A DNA stretch of 48,923 nucleotides from Spartobacteria bacterium (GTDB taxonomy: Bacteria; Verrucomicrobiota; Kiritimatiellia; RZYC01), in contig RZYC01000023.1 of assembly GCA_009930475.1 (NCBI GenBank), positions 1-48,923 of the forward strand, in the 5' to 3' direction. The position numbers and the translations under genes are program-made. Position 1 is the stretch's first letter. Every line of letters begins with the position of its first letter. This document shows, piece after piece, positions 17,912 to 26,308 of this stretch. The notes under the pieces were generated by a model. That model was not told the DNA's origin and did no database searches. It was given only the letters and a program-made list of their open reading frames with translations.

Positions 17912-19084
17912 TTATAACGAAACCCAAACGGCACCCTTGCTGGAACTCTCCACGCAGGCATTAATAAAGCGCACCCCTTCCAATCCATTTTCCACCGTGG
18001 GGAAATCCAGATCATCAGCGGTGAGTGCTACGCCCTGTTTCTTTTTGATCAGGGCACCGGTAAAGGTTTTGTACAGGTTGGCAAATGCTTCAAAGTAGCC
18101 TTCCGGATGACCGGACGGAATGCGCGGATAGCTGGCTGCGTGAGGGTAAAACGGATCACGACCGCGAGACAGCTTCTGGGCCGGTGTACCCAGGCAGGTC
18201 ACTTTCAAATAGTTCGGATCTTCCTGAGACCATTCGATCGAACCTTTCGTTCCGTACACATTCAGACGCAGGCCGTTATCATGACCGATGGCAATTTGCG
18301 AACACCAGTACAACCCTTTGGCGGATCCCTTATAGTTGATCATAATGGTCGCATTATCATCCAGTTTCCGGTTTTCATCCATGGTATCCAGACGCGCACA
18401 CAGAGCATCTATTTTGAGATCGGTGACATAACTGACCAGATTTTCGATATGACTGCCGATGTCCCCAACGCAATTTGATTTACCGCTCTGAGCGGGATCG
18501 GTGCGCCAGGCGGCCTGTTTCTGCCCTTCCGTTTCGACTGGCGTTGCGAGCCATTCCTGAGGATATTCTGCATGAACGAACCGAATGTCGCCGATATCCC
18601 CCTGACGAATCATTTCCTTCGCCTGCTTTACCGTGGCATAGCCCGTATACGTGTAGGTCACGCAAAAAAGGAGTCCTTTGGCCTTCGCCAGTGCCACCAA
18701 TTCCTCCGCCTGTTCCGTGTCCGGTGTCAACGGTTTGTCACACACCACATTGAATCCATGCTCCAAAAAAGTTTTCGCTGCAGCATAGTGGCTAAAGTTT
18801 GGCGTAACGATGACCACGAAATCCATTCGATCCTCTCGCTGACTTTCTTTCTCCGCCATCTCTTCGAATGATGCATAGAGACGATCCTCGGCGAGACCCA
18901 GACCCAGACCCGTTTCTTTTGTGTTTTCGTAAGAACGTGAAAAACACCCGGCCACCAGTTCCGTCTGATGATCCATGCGCAATGCCAGGCGATGCACATC
19001 ACCTATAAAAGCACCCTGTCCGCCCCCAATCATTCCATAACGCAGCAAAGAACTGCTCTGTCCCATTTTTGAACCTTCAATCAT
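17912..19084 (-). CDS. Gfo/Idh/MocA-family oxidoreductase
   Basis: The 390-residue protein has an N-terminal NAD(P)-binding Rossmann fold (YGMIGGGQGAFIGDVHR, about 16-32), the family's lysine motif CDKPLT, and a C-terminal alpha/beta substrate domain that includes GDIGSHIENLVSYVTD. Members oxidise or reduce sugars and inositols at a ring hydroxyl. It is the first gene of the leftward sugar operon, with GGAGGT seven bases before its ATG. The sigma-54 promoter candidate lies about 45 bases further upstream. Together with the isomerase it probably starts catabolism of the sugar brought in by the importer. Confidence 0.9.
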   Translation of the reverse strand: MIEGSKMGQSSSLLRYGMIGGGQGAFIGDVHRLALRMDHQTELVAGCFSRSYENTKETGLGLGLAEDRLYASFEEMAEKESQREDRMDFVVIVTPNFSHYAAAKTFLEHGFNVVCDKPLTPDTEQAEELVALAKAKGLLFCVTYTYTGYATVKQAKEMIRQGDIGDIRFVHAEYPQEWLATPVETEGQKQAAWRTDPAQSGKSNCVGDIGSHIENLVSYVTDLKIDALCARLDTMDENRKLDDNATIMINYKGSAKGLYWCSQIAIGHDNGLRLNVYGTKGSIEWSQEDPNYLKVTCLGTPAQKLSRGRDPFYPHAASYPRIPSGHPEGYFEAFANLYKTFTGALIKKKQGVALTADDLDFPTVENGLEGVRFINACVESSSKGAVWVSL

Positions 19085-19138
19085 AACGTTACCTCCATTA
19101 GCTTCCTATCGATCTGAATTTGCGTTGCTGAGGGGTAT

Positions 19139-19154
19139 CGCAGATTGCAGGCCA
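19139..19154 (-). promoter_or_regulatory. Candidate sigma-54 (-24/-12) promoter of the sugar operon
   Basis: Read leftwards the sequence is TGGCCTGCAATCTGCG. Against the sigma-54 consensus TGGCAYGNNNNTTGCW it has the invariant GG and GC with exact ten-base spacing and matches TGGC, the central G and TGC; three other positions differ. Transcription would start near 19128, leaving about 43 bases to the oxidoreductase ATG. A sigma-54-dependent activator gene is divergently adjacent. The match is by eye. Confidence 0.6.
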
Positions 19155-19248
19155 ACTTGCTGCCGCGTAAAATATTTTGTTATGAAGCCGTGTGTTTTGT
19201 GCGATAAACGAGTAATAATAATGCAACGTTTTGAAAAACACCTTTCGA

Positions 19249-19265
19249 GAACACGAAAAGTGTTC
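19249..19265. promoter_or_regulatory. Inverted repeat, candidate activator-binding site
   Basis: GAACAC, five bases (GAAAA), then GTGTTC form a perfect six-base inverted repeat. It lies about 120-137 bases upstream of the predicted sigma-54 start site of the leftward operon, a usual distance for NtrC-type activators. It is also about 50 bases before the activator's own ATG, so it could serve autoregulation. Single AACAC/GTGTT half sites also occur at 19237-19241 and 19192-19196. Confidence 0.45.
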
Positions 19266-19313
19266 GATAATTGAACTCGCCGTTTACCGATACTTGTGCA
19301 ATGGATGAACACT

Positions 19314-20654
19314 ATGAATAAATCGATTTTGATCGTTGATGATCATATTAAACTCTACAAAAGTCTGGCACGGAATTTTGATGATGCGGGATACGCCTCC
19401 GTTCACGCACGCAACGGAGTGGAGGCCCTGGAACTTTTTTCAAGCCAGTTGTTCGACGTAGTGCTTCTGGATATTATGCTCGGTCAGGATTACGGCATCG
19501 AACTGCTGGAACAGCTCAAACTGCTGCACGCCGACATACCCATCATCATGATAACCGGCAATGGAACCATTGATACGGCGGTCCAATCCATCAAGCTGGG
19601 TGCCTTCGACTACGTAACAAAACCATTACAATTCACCCGTCTGCTTGAAATTGTGCAGCGAGCGTTACAAACGTCCCGCCCGGCCGAAACCGCATCAGCC
19701 GAAAATGCTGCTGACGGCACGCCGCATCTCTGTTTTATTGCACGCAGCCGCGCCATGTATTCCCTATGCAATACCGCACGCAAACTTGCCGCCACCGATT
19801 TACCGGTGCTGATTCTTGGAGAAAATGGAACGGGGAAAGAAGTACTCGCAGATTTCATTCACATGCATTCCCCCCGCAAAGCACTGTCCATGGTAAAAAT
19901 AAATTGCGCGGCATTCCCCGATTCATTACTGGACAATGAATTATTCGGGCACGAAAAAGGGGCCTACACGGGCGCAGATTCAAGTTTTCGCGGCGTATTC
20001 GAACGCGCGGACAAGAGCAGTCTGTTTCTTGATGAAATCGGTGATATGCCGCTAACGATTCAGGCAAAAATCCTGCGCACCCTGCAAAACAGGGAAATCC
20101 GCCGTATCGGCGGGGAAACAGGCATTCAGGTAGATGTCCGCTTTATCGCCGCAACAAATAAGAATCTGGAACAAATGATTGATGACAAAGCATTCCGCGA
20201 GGATCTCTTTTATCGTCTAAATACCGCCGTCATCACATTGCCTGCCATTCGCGACCGCAAAGATGATGTGCCCGCCCTCATGCAGCAGTTTCTCTCTGAT
20301 TTTGCGAAGGATCATCACAAATCCGCCAAAACATTCGATGCGGCTGTCATGGAATTTTTCATGGATTATCACTGGCCAGGCAATGTGCGCGAACTAAAAA
20401 ATGCCCTGCATTACGCCGCCGCCATGGCCTCGGGTCCCTGCATCACACTGGATGATTTACCGCCGCATTATCACAACGCCGCAAGCCCCGCTCCCACCGA
20501 TAAAAATATTCGGGAATATACAGAAAAAACACTGATCCTTAAAATGCTGCATAAAACCGATAATAATAAAAAACAGACGGCAAAACTGTTAGGAATGAGC
20601 CGAAACACGCTCTATAGCAAAATGGAAAAATATGACATTGGCTCGCACCGATAA
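19314..20654 (+). CDS. Sigma-54-dependent response regulator (NtrC family)
   Basis: The 446-residue protein has a receiver domain (about 1-120, phospho-acceptor Asp53 in LLDIMLG), a sigma-54-interacting AAA+ domain and a Fis-type helix-turn-helix at the C terminus (KKQTAKLLGMSRNTLYSKM). The AAA+ domain shows Walker A GENGTGKE (from residue 169), the sigma-54 contact loop as GAYTGA (216-221), Walker B SLFLDEIGDMP and HWPGNVRELKN. GAYTGA in place of GAFTGA is a known functional variant. The ATG at 19314 is preferred; in-frame starts at 19305 and 19296 exist and none has a strong binding site. It overlaps the kinase gene by 23 bases and is divergent from the sugar operon, its likely target. Confidence 0.93.
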   Translation: MNKSILIVDDHIKLYKSLARNFDDAGYASVHARNGVEALELFSSQLFDVVLLDIMLGQDYGIELLEQLKLLHADIPIIMITGNGTIDTAVQSIKLGAFDYVTKPLQFTRLLEIVQRALQTSRPAETASAENAADGTPHLCFIARSRAMYSLCNTARKLAATDLPVLILGENGTGKEVLADFIHMHSPRKALSMVKINCAAFPDSLLDNELFGHEKGAYTGADSSFRGVFERADKSSLFLDEIGDMPLTIQAKILRTLQNREIRRIGGETGIQVDVRFIAATNKNLEQMIDDKAFREDLFYRLNTAVITLPAIRDRKDDVPALMQQFLSDFAKDHHKSAKTFDAAVMEFFMDYHWPGNVRELKNALHYAAAMASGPCITLDDLPPHYHNAASPAPTDKNIREYTEKTLILKMLHKTDNNKKQTAKLLGMSRNTLYSKMEKYDIGSHR

Positions 20655-22479
20655 AGATGGACTGCTGCTGAAAGTACGCGGTATCGAGCTGCGCTATGAT
20701 ACTTTTTGCGTTTTGCGTGATCTGGATTTTGAGCTTCGGCGCGGTGAAATCCATGCCATCGTCGGCGAACACGGTGCAGGAAAATCATCCATGGGATTAA
20801 TGCTGAACGGCATCCGCCCGCCAGCATCCGGAACCATTGAATTTGACGGCACGGTGTACAGCAGCCTTTCGATTCAGACCGCACGAAGAATCGGCATTCT
20901 CATGGTTTATCAGCATACATGCCTCTACGATTCCTTCAGTGTCGCAGAGAACATTTTCCTGTCCGATCGGACCTCCCGCGCGTTTATGTGGCGTTACCGA
21001 CGAAGAGCGGAAGAATCGACCAAACAGCTGCTGGATAAATATGACTTCAACATCAGTCCCACCGCGTTGATTCGCAATTTGAATCAATCGGATCAGACCA
21101 TCGTCGAAATACTCAAACATATCAGCCAGAAACCAAAGTTATTGATTCTAGATGAAGCACTCGAACGTCTTTCCGCTCCGGCACAGCGCAAAGTAACACG
21201 TATGCTCATGGAGCTGAAAACCGAGGGTTCTTCCATTCTGTACATCACCCATCGTATCGATGATCTCTATCAGGTGGCGGATCGGGTCAGCGTGCTGAAA
21301 GGCGGTGAAATGCTATTAACGGAAGGCGTGCGAGAAATTGATAAAATCAATTTGATCAAAATGGCCTATACGCAAATCACGGCCGACACTATTACCGAGG
21401 AAATGAATCAGGAATTTTATCAGTTGCTCAAATACAACGAAGCCATTCTGCGGAGCCTGCCCGTGAACCTTATCGTCACAGATACGCAATGCCGCATAAA
21501 AATGGTCAATGATTACTGCAAAACCTACTTCAACCTTGAGAGGGAGTCCTATCGCAATATCCCTCTCAATGACATTCTCTATAGCACCCATCCCGACGTT
21601 GCTGATTTAATATGCGGTCGGAATACACCAGATGCTGAAATCAATTTCCGACTGGTGCATATCCAGTGCAATGCCGTTTCCACCACTAGCAATGTCAAAT
21701 TATTCCCCATTTTTGACGGGCAGTTCCGTATAGGAAATATTTTCATCATCGAGGACATGTCGGAATTCAGCCGACTGCAAAACCAGGTGGTGCTCTCAGA
21801 AAAACTGGCATCGGTAGGACTGCTCGCCGCCGGAGTGGCGCATGAAATTAATAATCCGCTGGAAATCATATCCAATTCTCTCACATATCTTAAAAACCAC
21901 ATCAGCACCAATGAATTACGCGAAGCAATCAATGATATCGACGAAGAAATGTCTTCCATCGGCTCGATTGTCAGCAACCTTCATTCGTTTACCAATAAAA
22001 ACCCGCTGGTCACCGAAGAGTTTGACATCAACCCTGTGATCAACAGCATCCTGCAGCTCATCCGCCACAGCGCACGACGTAAAAACATCAAAATTCATTT
22101 CACCCCTGCTCCACAGGATTTATTCATCTGCGGCAATCACAACGAAATGAAACAGGTGCTCCTCAACCTTTTCAAAAACAGCTTTGAAGCAATGAACGAC
22201 GGTGGTTCCATCGGCATCGAAACAGAACTCGACCACGAAGCATCACGCATTCGCATTCGTTTCCATGATACGGGCCACGGCATACAGGATGACAACCCGG
22301 ACAATGTGTTTCTGCCCTTCTATTCCACAAAACAAGGCCAGCAAAGCAACATGGGGCTTGGCCTTTCTGTCAGTTACGGCATCATAAAAAAACATAACGG
22401 CAATATCACCGCAGAAAACCTGCCGGAATCAGGCTGCCTGTTCACCATTGACCTGCCGGCATCCCAGTACAGGCAATGA
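20632..22479 (+). CDS. Fusion of a CUT2-type ABC ATPase domain with a PAS/NtrB-type histidine kinase
   Basis: This 615-residue protein starts with an ABC ATPase domain (about 10-245): Walker A GEHGAGKSS (45-53), Q-loop MVYQHT, a degenerate signature LNQSD (150-154) followed by QTIVEILKHI, Walker B LLILDEA with Asp174 and Glu175, and H-loop His207. The signature region matches the pattern of sugar-import ATPases (LSVAEKQMVEIAKAL in the neighbouring one). A PAS domain (about 265-385) and a kinase core follow: phospho-acceptor His404 in AAGVAHEINNP, N-box Asn516, DTGHGI, FLPFYSTK and MGLGLSVSYG. No membrane segment or signal peptide is seen, so it is cytosolic. The gene overlaps its response regulator by 23 bases. 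I infer that it reads transporter or nucleotide state; LNQSD suggests altered ATPase activity. Confidence 0.9.
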   Translation: MTLARTDKDGLLLKVRGIELRYDTFCVLRDLDFELRRGEIHAIVGEHGAGKSSMGLMLNGIRPPASGTIEFDGTVYSSLSIQTARRIGILMVYQHTCLYDSFSVAENIFLSDRTSRAFMWRYRRRAEESTKQLLDKYDFNISPTALIRNLNQSDQTIVEILKHISQKPKLLILDEALERLSAPAQRKVTRMLMELKTEGSSILYITHRIDDLYQVADRVSVLKGGEMLLTEGVREIDKINLIKMAYTQITADTITEEMNQEFYQLLKYNEAILRSLPVNLIVTDTQCRIKMVNDYCKTYFNLERESYRNIPLNDILYSTHPDVADLICGRNTPDAEINFRLVHIQCNAVSTTSNVKLFPIFDGQFRIGNIFIIEDMSEFSRLQNQVVLSEKLASVGLLAAGVAHEINNPLEIISNSLTYLKNHISTNELREAINDIDEEMSSIGSIVSNLHSFTNKNPLVTEEFDINPVINSILQLIRHSARRKNIKIHFTPAPQDLFICGNHNEMKQVLLNLFKNSFEAMNDGGSIGIETELDHEASRIRIRFHDTGHGIQDDNPDNVFLPFYSTKQGQQSNMGLGLSVSYGIIKKHNGNITAENLPESGCLFTIDLPASQYRQ

Positions 22480-22537
22480 AAGGCACCTGCCATAAGACCT
22501 CCGAGACATCAAACGGCGACGAAGCGGCAACACACAG

Positions 22538-22556
22538 GTGCAAACGTCGATTGCAC
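22538..22556. promoter_or_regulatory. Inverted repeat, candidate operator
   Basis: GTGCAAACG and CGATTGCAC flank a central T and pair at eight of nine positions. The site lies about 70 bases upstream of the membrane-protein gene in the 148-base gap after the kinase. TGCAA..TTGCA symmetry with a central CG resembles LacI-family operators, but the odd spacing and the lack of a LacI-type gene here keep this tentative. Confidence 0.3.
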
Positions 22557-22627
22557 TTGTCCAGGCATCCTGTTTGAGGTACTCTGCCATCCTTTTTCGA
22601 CTTAAAACTTCACCATGGATATAGCTT

Positions 22628-25168
22628 ATGGGCAAATGGCTGAACGTCATTGTTACTTTGTTTGTCGCACTCATCATATGGGGCATGTTCCTGTGGCCGC
22701 TGCCAAAATATGCGAATGAAGGCATAGCCATATCATCCGTTGAACTGGGCGGTTCGGTGGTGCAGCGCATGAGTTCCGGAGAACATCTGCGCTACATTCA
22801 ACAGCACAAAATCGAGGCGGACAACCTTTGGGATACCACGGTTGCCCCCGTCATCCTGCATGCCGATGTACCGGCATTCCCTGCATGGACATCAATCAAA
22901 AAGATACCGTTTTCCATACTGTTTTTAACGGGATACAAACTGCATGGGCTGCCTGCCGGTTTGAATCTTACACAGTTTATCTGCCTATGGCTCCACATCC
23001 TGTTCACCTTCCTCCTTGTGAAAGATTTCACACATGACACGGTATGCGCCATGATGGCGGCCGCCATAACCGTATGTATTCCCTATGGATGGAATCAATT
23101 AATCACAGGGTCAGCAGAAGGGCTTATCTGGACAACAACCCCCATGGTTCTTTGGGGACTATCTGCCATCATACGTCGAAAATCGCTTTGGGGCGCGCTG
23201 TGTGCCGGGCTGGGCATGAGCATTGCAGCGGCGGGCAACATACCGCTCCTTTATTTCGAAGGGTTATTTATCCCTTTCTGGTGCATAATGATACGAATAA
23301 ATAAAACGTTTAACCCCGGCAGCCCGAAGCGCCTGGTTAAAACGATCATCGTATGGCTCCTTTTTTTGGTTCCGGTCACTGTCATATTCTATGCCAGCAC
23401 CAATGGCTTTGAACCAACCACGTCCCCCATGCAAACAGCACTTTTACGTAGGTGTACCACGCCATTCACTTTTTCATCTCCATGGAAAGGCCTCCTGTTT
23501 GCCAACGATTTTGGCACCATATCGCCTGCGTACATTGGATTAGGAACCCCGATTTTATTGGCCATCGGACTACTGCTGATCACAGGAAGACTGTGTATTG
23601 ATCTAAGAACACACATTCGGTCCTGGTTCAGCTTCATACTCATCATCATATCATTGATCACGTTCTTTTTATTGATATTACGGGATACCAATCCAGCTTA
23701 TGAAGCATGGTTAGCACCTATCCGGCCGGCAATCCCACTTTTTTCATCTGTCAAACAGTTCGCGTGCTTATTCCCGCTTCTGCCACCTCTTTTAGCCATT
23801 GGAATCGGCTTTTCACTATCGGCATTACGCATGCGGCCAAGAACCCGACCGGGAACCCATGCGGTGCTGCCTCTCCTTGTAACACTGGTAATATGTTTTA
23901 GTTATAAGCGGCAAGTCAATCCGTCGATCTGTCTTTTGGACGCGCAAAACACCGCCTATGCCGCTGTTGAAAAATCCGCAGAGGTCAAACAACAGAAAGC
24001 GAGTGCCCTTGTACTCCCCATAATGCCGTTGTCGACGTCAAGCAGCCCTGCCGAGTCCTCATACTTTGCCGCGCTGAACCACATCCAGATTGCCACGCTG
24101 AATACAAACAGCCTTTCCAGCGATACGCTGCTGTCAATACAATGCGGAGCCATTGCGCCGCCACTGTTAGATCAATGGCTGGATGAAGAAATGCATTACC
24201 TCCTATTTCACCAAAGTATTCCCTGCGGCCCGTTTACCTCTGCACTCACGTTGTATCATCTGTTAAACCATCCGCGACTTGAATGCATTGGGCAGCAGGG
24301 TGATAGCTGGTCTTTTCGTATTCTCGAGGAAAACCGCCCCGTCGACATCATTCCATCGCTGAATGCCTGGCAGTGGTTCTTTTCCACAGACAGCGGTTCT
24401 TTTGACGTGGAGAAAGGGACCGATGTCACTGAAGAAATAACTGACACACGGCTGAACGGTCGTTCCACGCACGCCGCATGGCTATATGCAGGCAGACAAA
24501 ATACCCTTCATATCGGACGTCTACCCCTATGTGCGCTCCCGTCACCTTACATACTATTACACGTAAAAGGGCGCGGAACCCTGCAAATTCGTATTCACTT
24601 TCCTGACGGAACAGGCGAAGCACTCTATCACGCAGTTGATGCAGAAAAATGGTCATGGATACAGGTGGCTCTATCACCTCGTGCCGCCGCAACAACCTTT
24701 GAATCGGACTACTTCTGTGAGGATGGGGAGTTATGGATAGATACAGGGAAAATAATATCTGGAGCCCTACCAGAGTTGAAGCGGAGCGCATGGAATATCC
24801 CCGCACCGCTTTTCTTCCATCAGGGATACATCGATTTAGATCACTGGACCGTAAATTTTGATCCTGAGCATCACTTGCCGGGCGGAAGACAAGGCCTGTT
24901 CTACGGCCCGGATGTTCCCATCCTTCCCGCCGGCGATTATGAGGTCGAAATAGTATTCAAGAGCGATGCAGAACTGAATACGGTACTGGGACAGTTTTAT
25001 TTCAGTATCAACGGACGCGCGGTATCGCAAGACTATGAAGTGTTCGCAGGGCGGCGTGCGTTCGGCTGGTTTTCAAGCTCCGAAAGCGACTTTCCAGTCA
25101 TGCTGCATTTCATCTATGCGCGCACCGCACCCATAGCCATTGAGTCCGTAATATTCAGACATCGATAA
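22628..25168 (+). CDS. Large multi-pass membrane protein with C-terminal extracytoplasmic domain, function unknown
   Basis: The 846-residue protein begins with a hydrophobic segment (about 5-25), a polar loop (about 30-95), then roughly ten hydrophobic segments to about residue 425. The remaining 420 residues are polar and rich in beta-type sequence, probably outside the cytoplasmic membrane. This layout resembles YfhO/GT-C-like membrane proteins, but I see no diagnostic catalytic motif and do not assign an activity. There is no clear binding site before the ATG. It is on the same strand as the kinase gene but 148 bases away, with a candidate operator between, so it may be regulated separately. 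Confidence 0.7.
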   Translation: MGKWLNVIVTLFVALIIWGMFLWPLPKYANEGIAISSVELGGSVVQRMSSGEHLRYIQQHKIEADNLWDTTVAPVILHADVPAFPAWTSIKKIPFSILFLTGYKLHGLPAGLNLTQFICLWLHILFTFLLVKDFTHDTVCAMMAAAITVCIPYGWNQLITGSAEGLIWTTTPMVLWGLSAIIRRKSLWGALCAGLGMSIAAAGNIPLLYFEGLFIPFWCIMIRINKTFNPGSPKRLVKTIIVWLLFLVPVTVIFYASTNGFEPTTSPMQTALLRRCTTPFTFSSPWKGLLFANDFGTISPAYIGLGTPILLAIGLLLITGRLCIDLRTHIRSWFSFILIIISLITFFLLILRDTNPAYEAWLAPIRPAIPLFSSVKQFACLFPLLPPLLAIGIGFSLSALRMRPRTRPGTHAVLPLLVTLVICFSYKRQVNPSICLLDAQNTAYAAVEKSAEVKQQKASALVLPIMPLSTSSSPAESSYFAALNHIQIATLNTNSLSSDTLLSIQCGAIAPPLLDQWLDEEMHYLLFHQSIPCGPFTSALTLYHLLNHPRLECIGQQGDSWSFRILEENRPVDIIPSLNAWQWFFSTDSGSFDVEKGTDVTEEITDTRLNGRSTHAAWLYAGRQNTLHIGRLPLCALPSPYILLHVKGRGTLQIRIHFPDGTGEALYHAVDAEKWSWIQVALSPRAAATTFESDYFCEDGELWIDTGKIISGALPELKRSAWNIPAPLFFHQGYIDLDHWTVNFDPEHHLPGGRQGLFYGPDVPILPAGDYEVEIVFKSDAELNTVLGQFYFSINGRAVSQDYEVFAGRRAFGWFSSSESDFPVMLHFIYARTAPIAIESVIFRHR

Positions 25169-25189
25169 GCACGGGAATCAATACGTGCT
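25168..25189. terminator. Weak hairpin between convergent genes
   Basis: AGCACG and CGTGCT form a six-base stem around a ten-base loop in the 32-base gap between the membrane-protein gene and acyP. An AT-rich stretch follows on the right. The stem is short and the T run poor, so a bidirectional terminator role is only possible. Confidence 0.3.
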
Positions 25190-25200
25190 GATCAAATTAA

Positions 25201-25491
25201 TTAATAGGCCACACCAAATGTGGAGTACGTATGCCGGGCGGGCTCCCAGTTCAAGCAGGATCGGCGGATATAGCGCTGAAGGCGCGAAACGCGTATCTCG
25301 TTAACAAAGCCAAGCAGCTCCGCCTCTGCACCTTCGGCAATCACGAGAACACTGCCGTCAAATTCGTTTCGAACGAAACCTATAACATTCCAGTGCTTCG
25401 CCAGCTGGCAAACAGTATACCGGAAGCCGACTCCCTGAACAGAACCATAAAAACGAATCTCTAACCGTTTATCCGCAGGCTCCAATGACAT
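25201..25491 (-). CDS. acyP: Acylphosphatase
   Basis: This 96-residue protein shows the acylphosphatase fold motifs: RFYGSVQGVGFRYTV, with the phosphate-binding loop and catalytic Arg, and GFVRNEFDGSV, with the catalytic Asn. It hydrolyses the carboxyl-phosphate bond of acyl phosphates in the cytoplasm. The length is standard. It follows the ispD-like gene by 11 bases and is probably transcribed with it from the promoter at 26250-26277. Confidence 0.93.
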   Translation of the reverse strand: MSLEPADKRLEIRFYGSVQGVGFRYTVCQLAKHWNVIGFVRNEFDGSVLVIAEGAEAELLGFVNEIRVSRLQRYIRRSCLNWEPARHTYSTFGVAY

Positions 25492-25502
25492 CCGAATCCC
25501 GC

Positions 25503-26189
25503 TTACTGCTGCATTTTAAGCAGCGCTTCGGCCAGCATAATATCATCTGACGTAGAAATGCGGATATTAAACATCCCGGAAGGTACAACGCGGACATCAC
25601 CGCCTGATGCCATAACCGCATCCGCTTCATCCTGCATGCCATTCACCACGCCTTTTTTCATAACCTCTTCTAATAAAGGACGCTTACACGCCATTGTCGC
25701 CTGTGACGTCCACAATGTTCCTTTATCCGACGAACCGGTCACGGTCAGCCCTTTGGGAACAATTTTCACGACATCTTCGGTCTTATGGGCAGCGATCGCG
25801 CACCCATATCGTTTACTGCTCTTCACACACTCAGAAATAACGTGAGCTGCAACCAGCGGACGTGTTGCGTCCTGTAGAACAATCATATTGCATGCATCCG
25901 GCAGCTCATCCATCCCTACCTTGATATTCGCGTTTCGCTGATTAGTGCCAGCCACAATTTTACGTACCTTTTTAAATCCAAAAACCTGCATGACACGCTG
26001 CAGTTCGACCACGCGATCCTTAACAGCAACCACGACAATATGATCTATCTCCGGACATTGCTGCATCGCCTGTATCGAATGATACAAAACCGGTTTTCCA
26101 CCCAAATTCAGAAAAGCAATATCAACCCCGTTTTCCAATTGCTCACTTTTCCCGCATGCTAATATAATGCCCCATGTTTGACTTGCCAT
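25503..26189 (-). CDS. ispD: IspD-like cytidylyltransferase with altered active site
   Basis: The 228-residue protein aligns along its length with IspD, which joins CTP and methylerythritol 4-phosphate in isoprenoid synthesis. Retained features include GGKPVLYHS, LQDATRP (family HDAARP), DEADAV and NIRIS. The N-terminal nucleotide loop is unusual. E. coli Arg20 and Lys27, which stabilise the CTP phosphates, align without gaps to Gln17 and Ile24. Either the enzyme works differently, uses another nucleotide or substrate, or is inactive. The ATG at 26189 is set by AGGAAG upstream and gives family length; the longer frame runs through the promoter. The symbol reflects family, not proven activity. 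Confidence 0.75.
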   Translation of the reverse strand: MASQTWGIILACGKSEQLENGVDIAFLNLGGKPVLYHSIQAMQQCPEIDHIVVVAVKDRVVELQRVMQVFGFKKVRKIVAGTNQRNANIKVGMDELPDACNMIVLQDATRPLVAAHVISECVKSSKRYGCAIAAHKTEDVVKIVPKGLTVTGSSDKGTLWTSQATMACKRPLLEEVMKKGVVNGMQDEADAVMASGGDVRVVPSGMFNIRISTSDDIMLAEALLKMQQ

Positions 26190-26249
26190 CTTCCTTGCCT
26201 TTCTGACGTCATACATTACGCCTACCGTATAAACCATTAATATTTTTGG

Positions 26250-26277
26250 ATTATACCTAGTCACACGCCTTTTGCAA
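26250..26277 (-). promoter_or_regulatory. Candidate sigma-70 promoter for the ispD-like gene and acyP
   Basis: Read leftwards, TTGCAA (26272-26277), 16 bases, then a perfect TATAAT (26250-26255) form a good vegetative promoter. It lies in the 119-base gap between nnr and the ispD-like gene and would start transcripts near 26243, about 54 bases before the ATG. Confidence 0.6.
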
Positions 26278-26308
26278 GAAATGGTTAACACCGTTTCTCG
26301 AAGATGAA

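Noticed and set aside
19149-19164. A second, rightward GG-N10-GC sigma-54-like match
   Set aside because: It shares only the GG and GC with the consensus and overlaps the better leftward match, so it is not called as a promoter of the regulator gene.
22476-22577. A 33-codon frame starting in an ATGA overlap with the kinase stop
   Set aside because: It is very short, has no recognisable features, and spans the candidate operator. It could be real but there is no support beyond the overlap.
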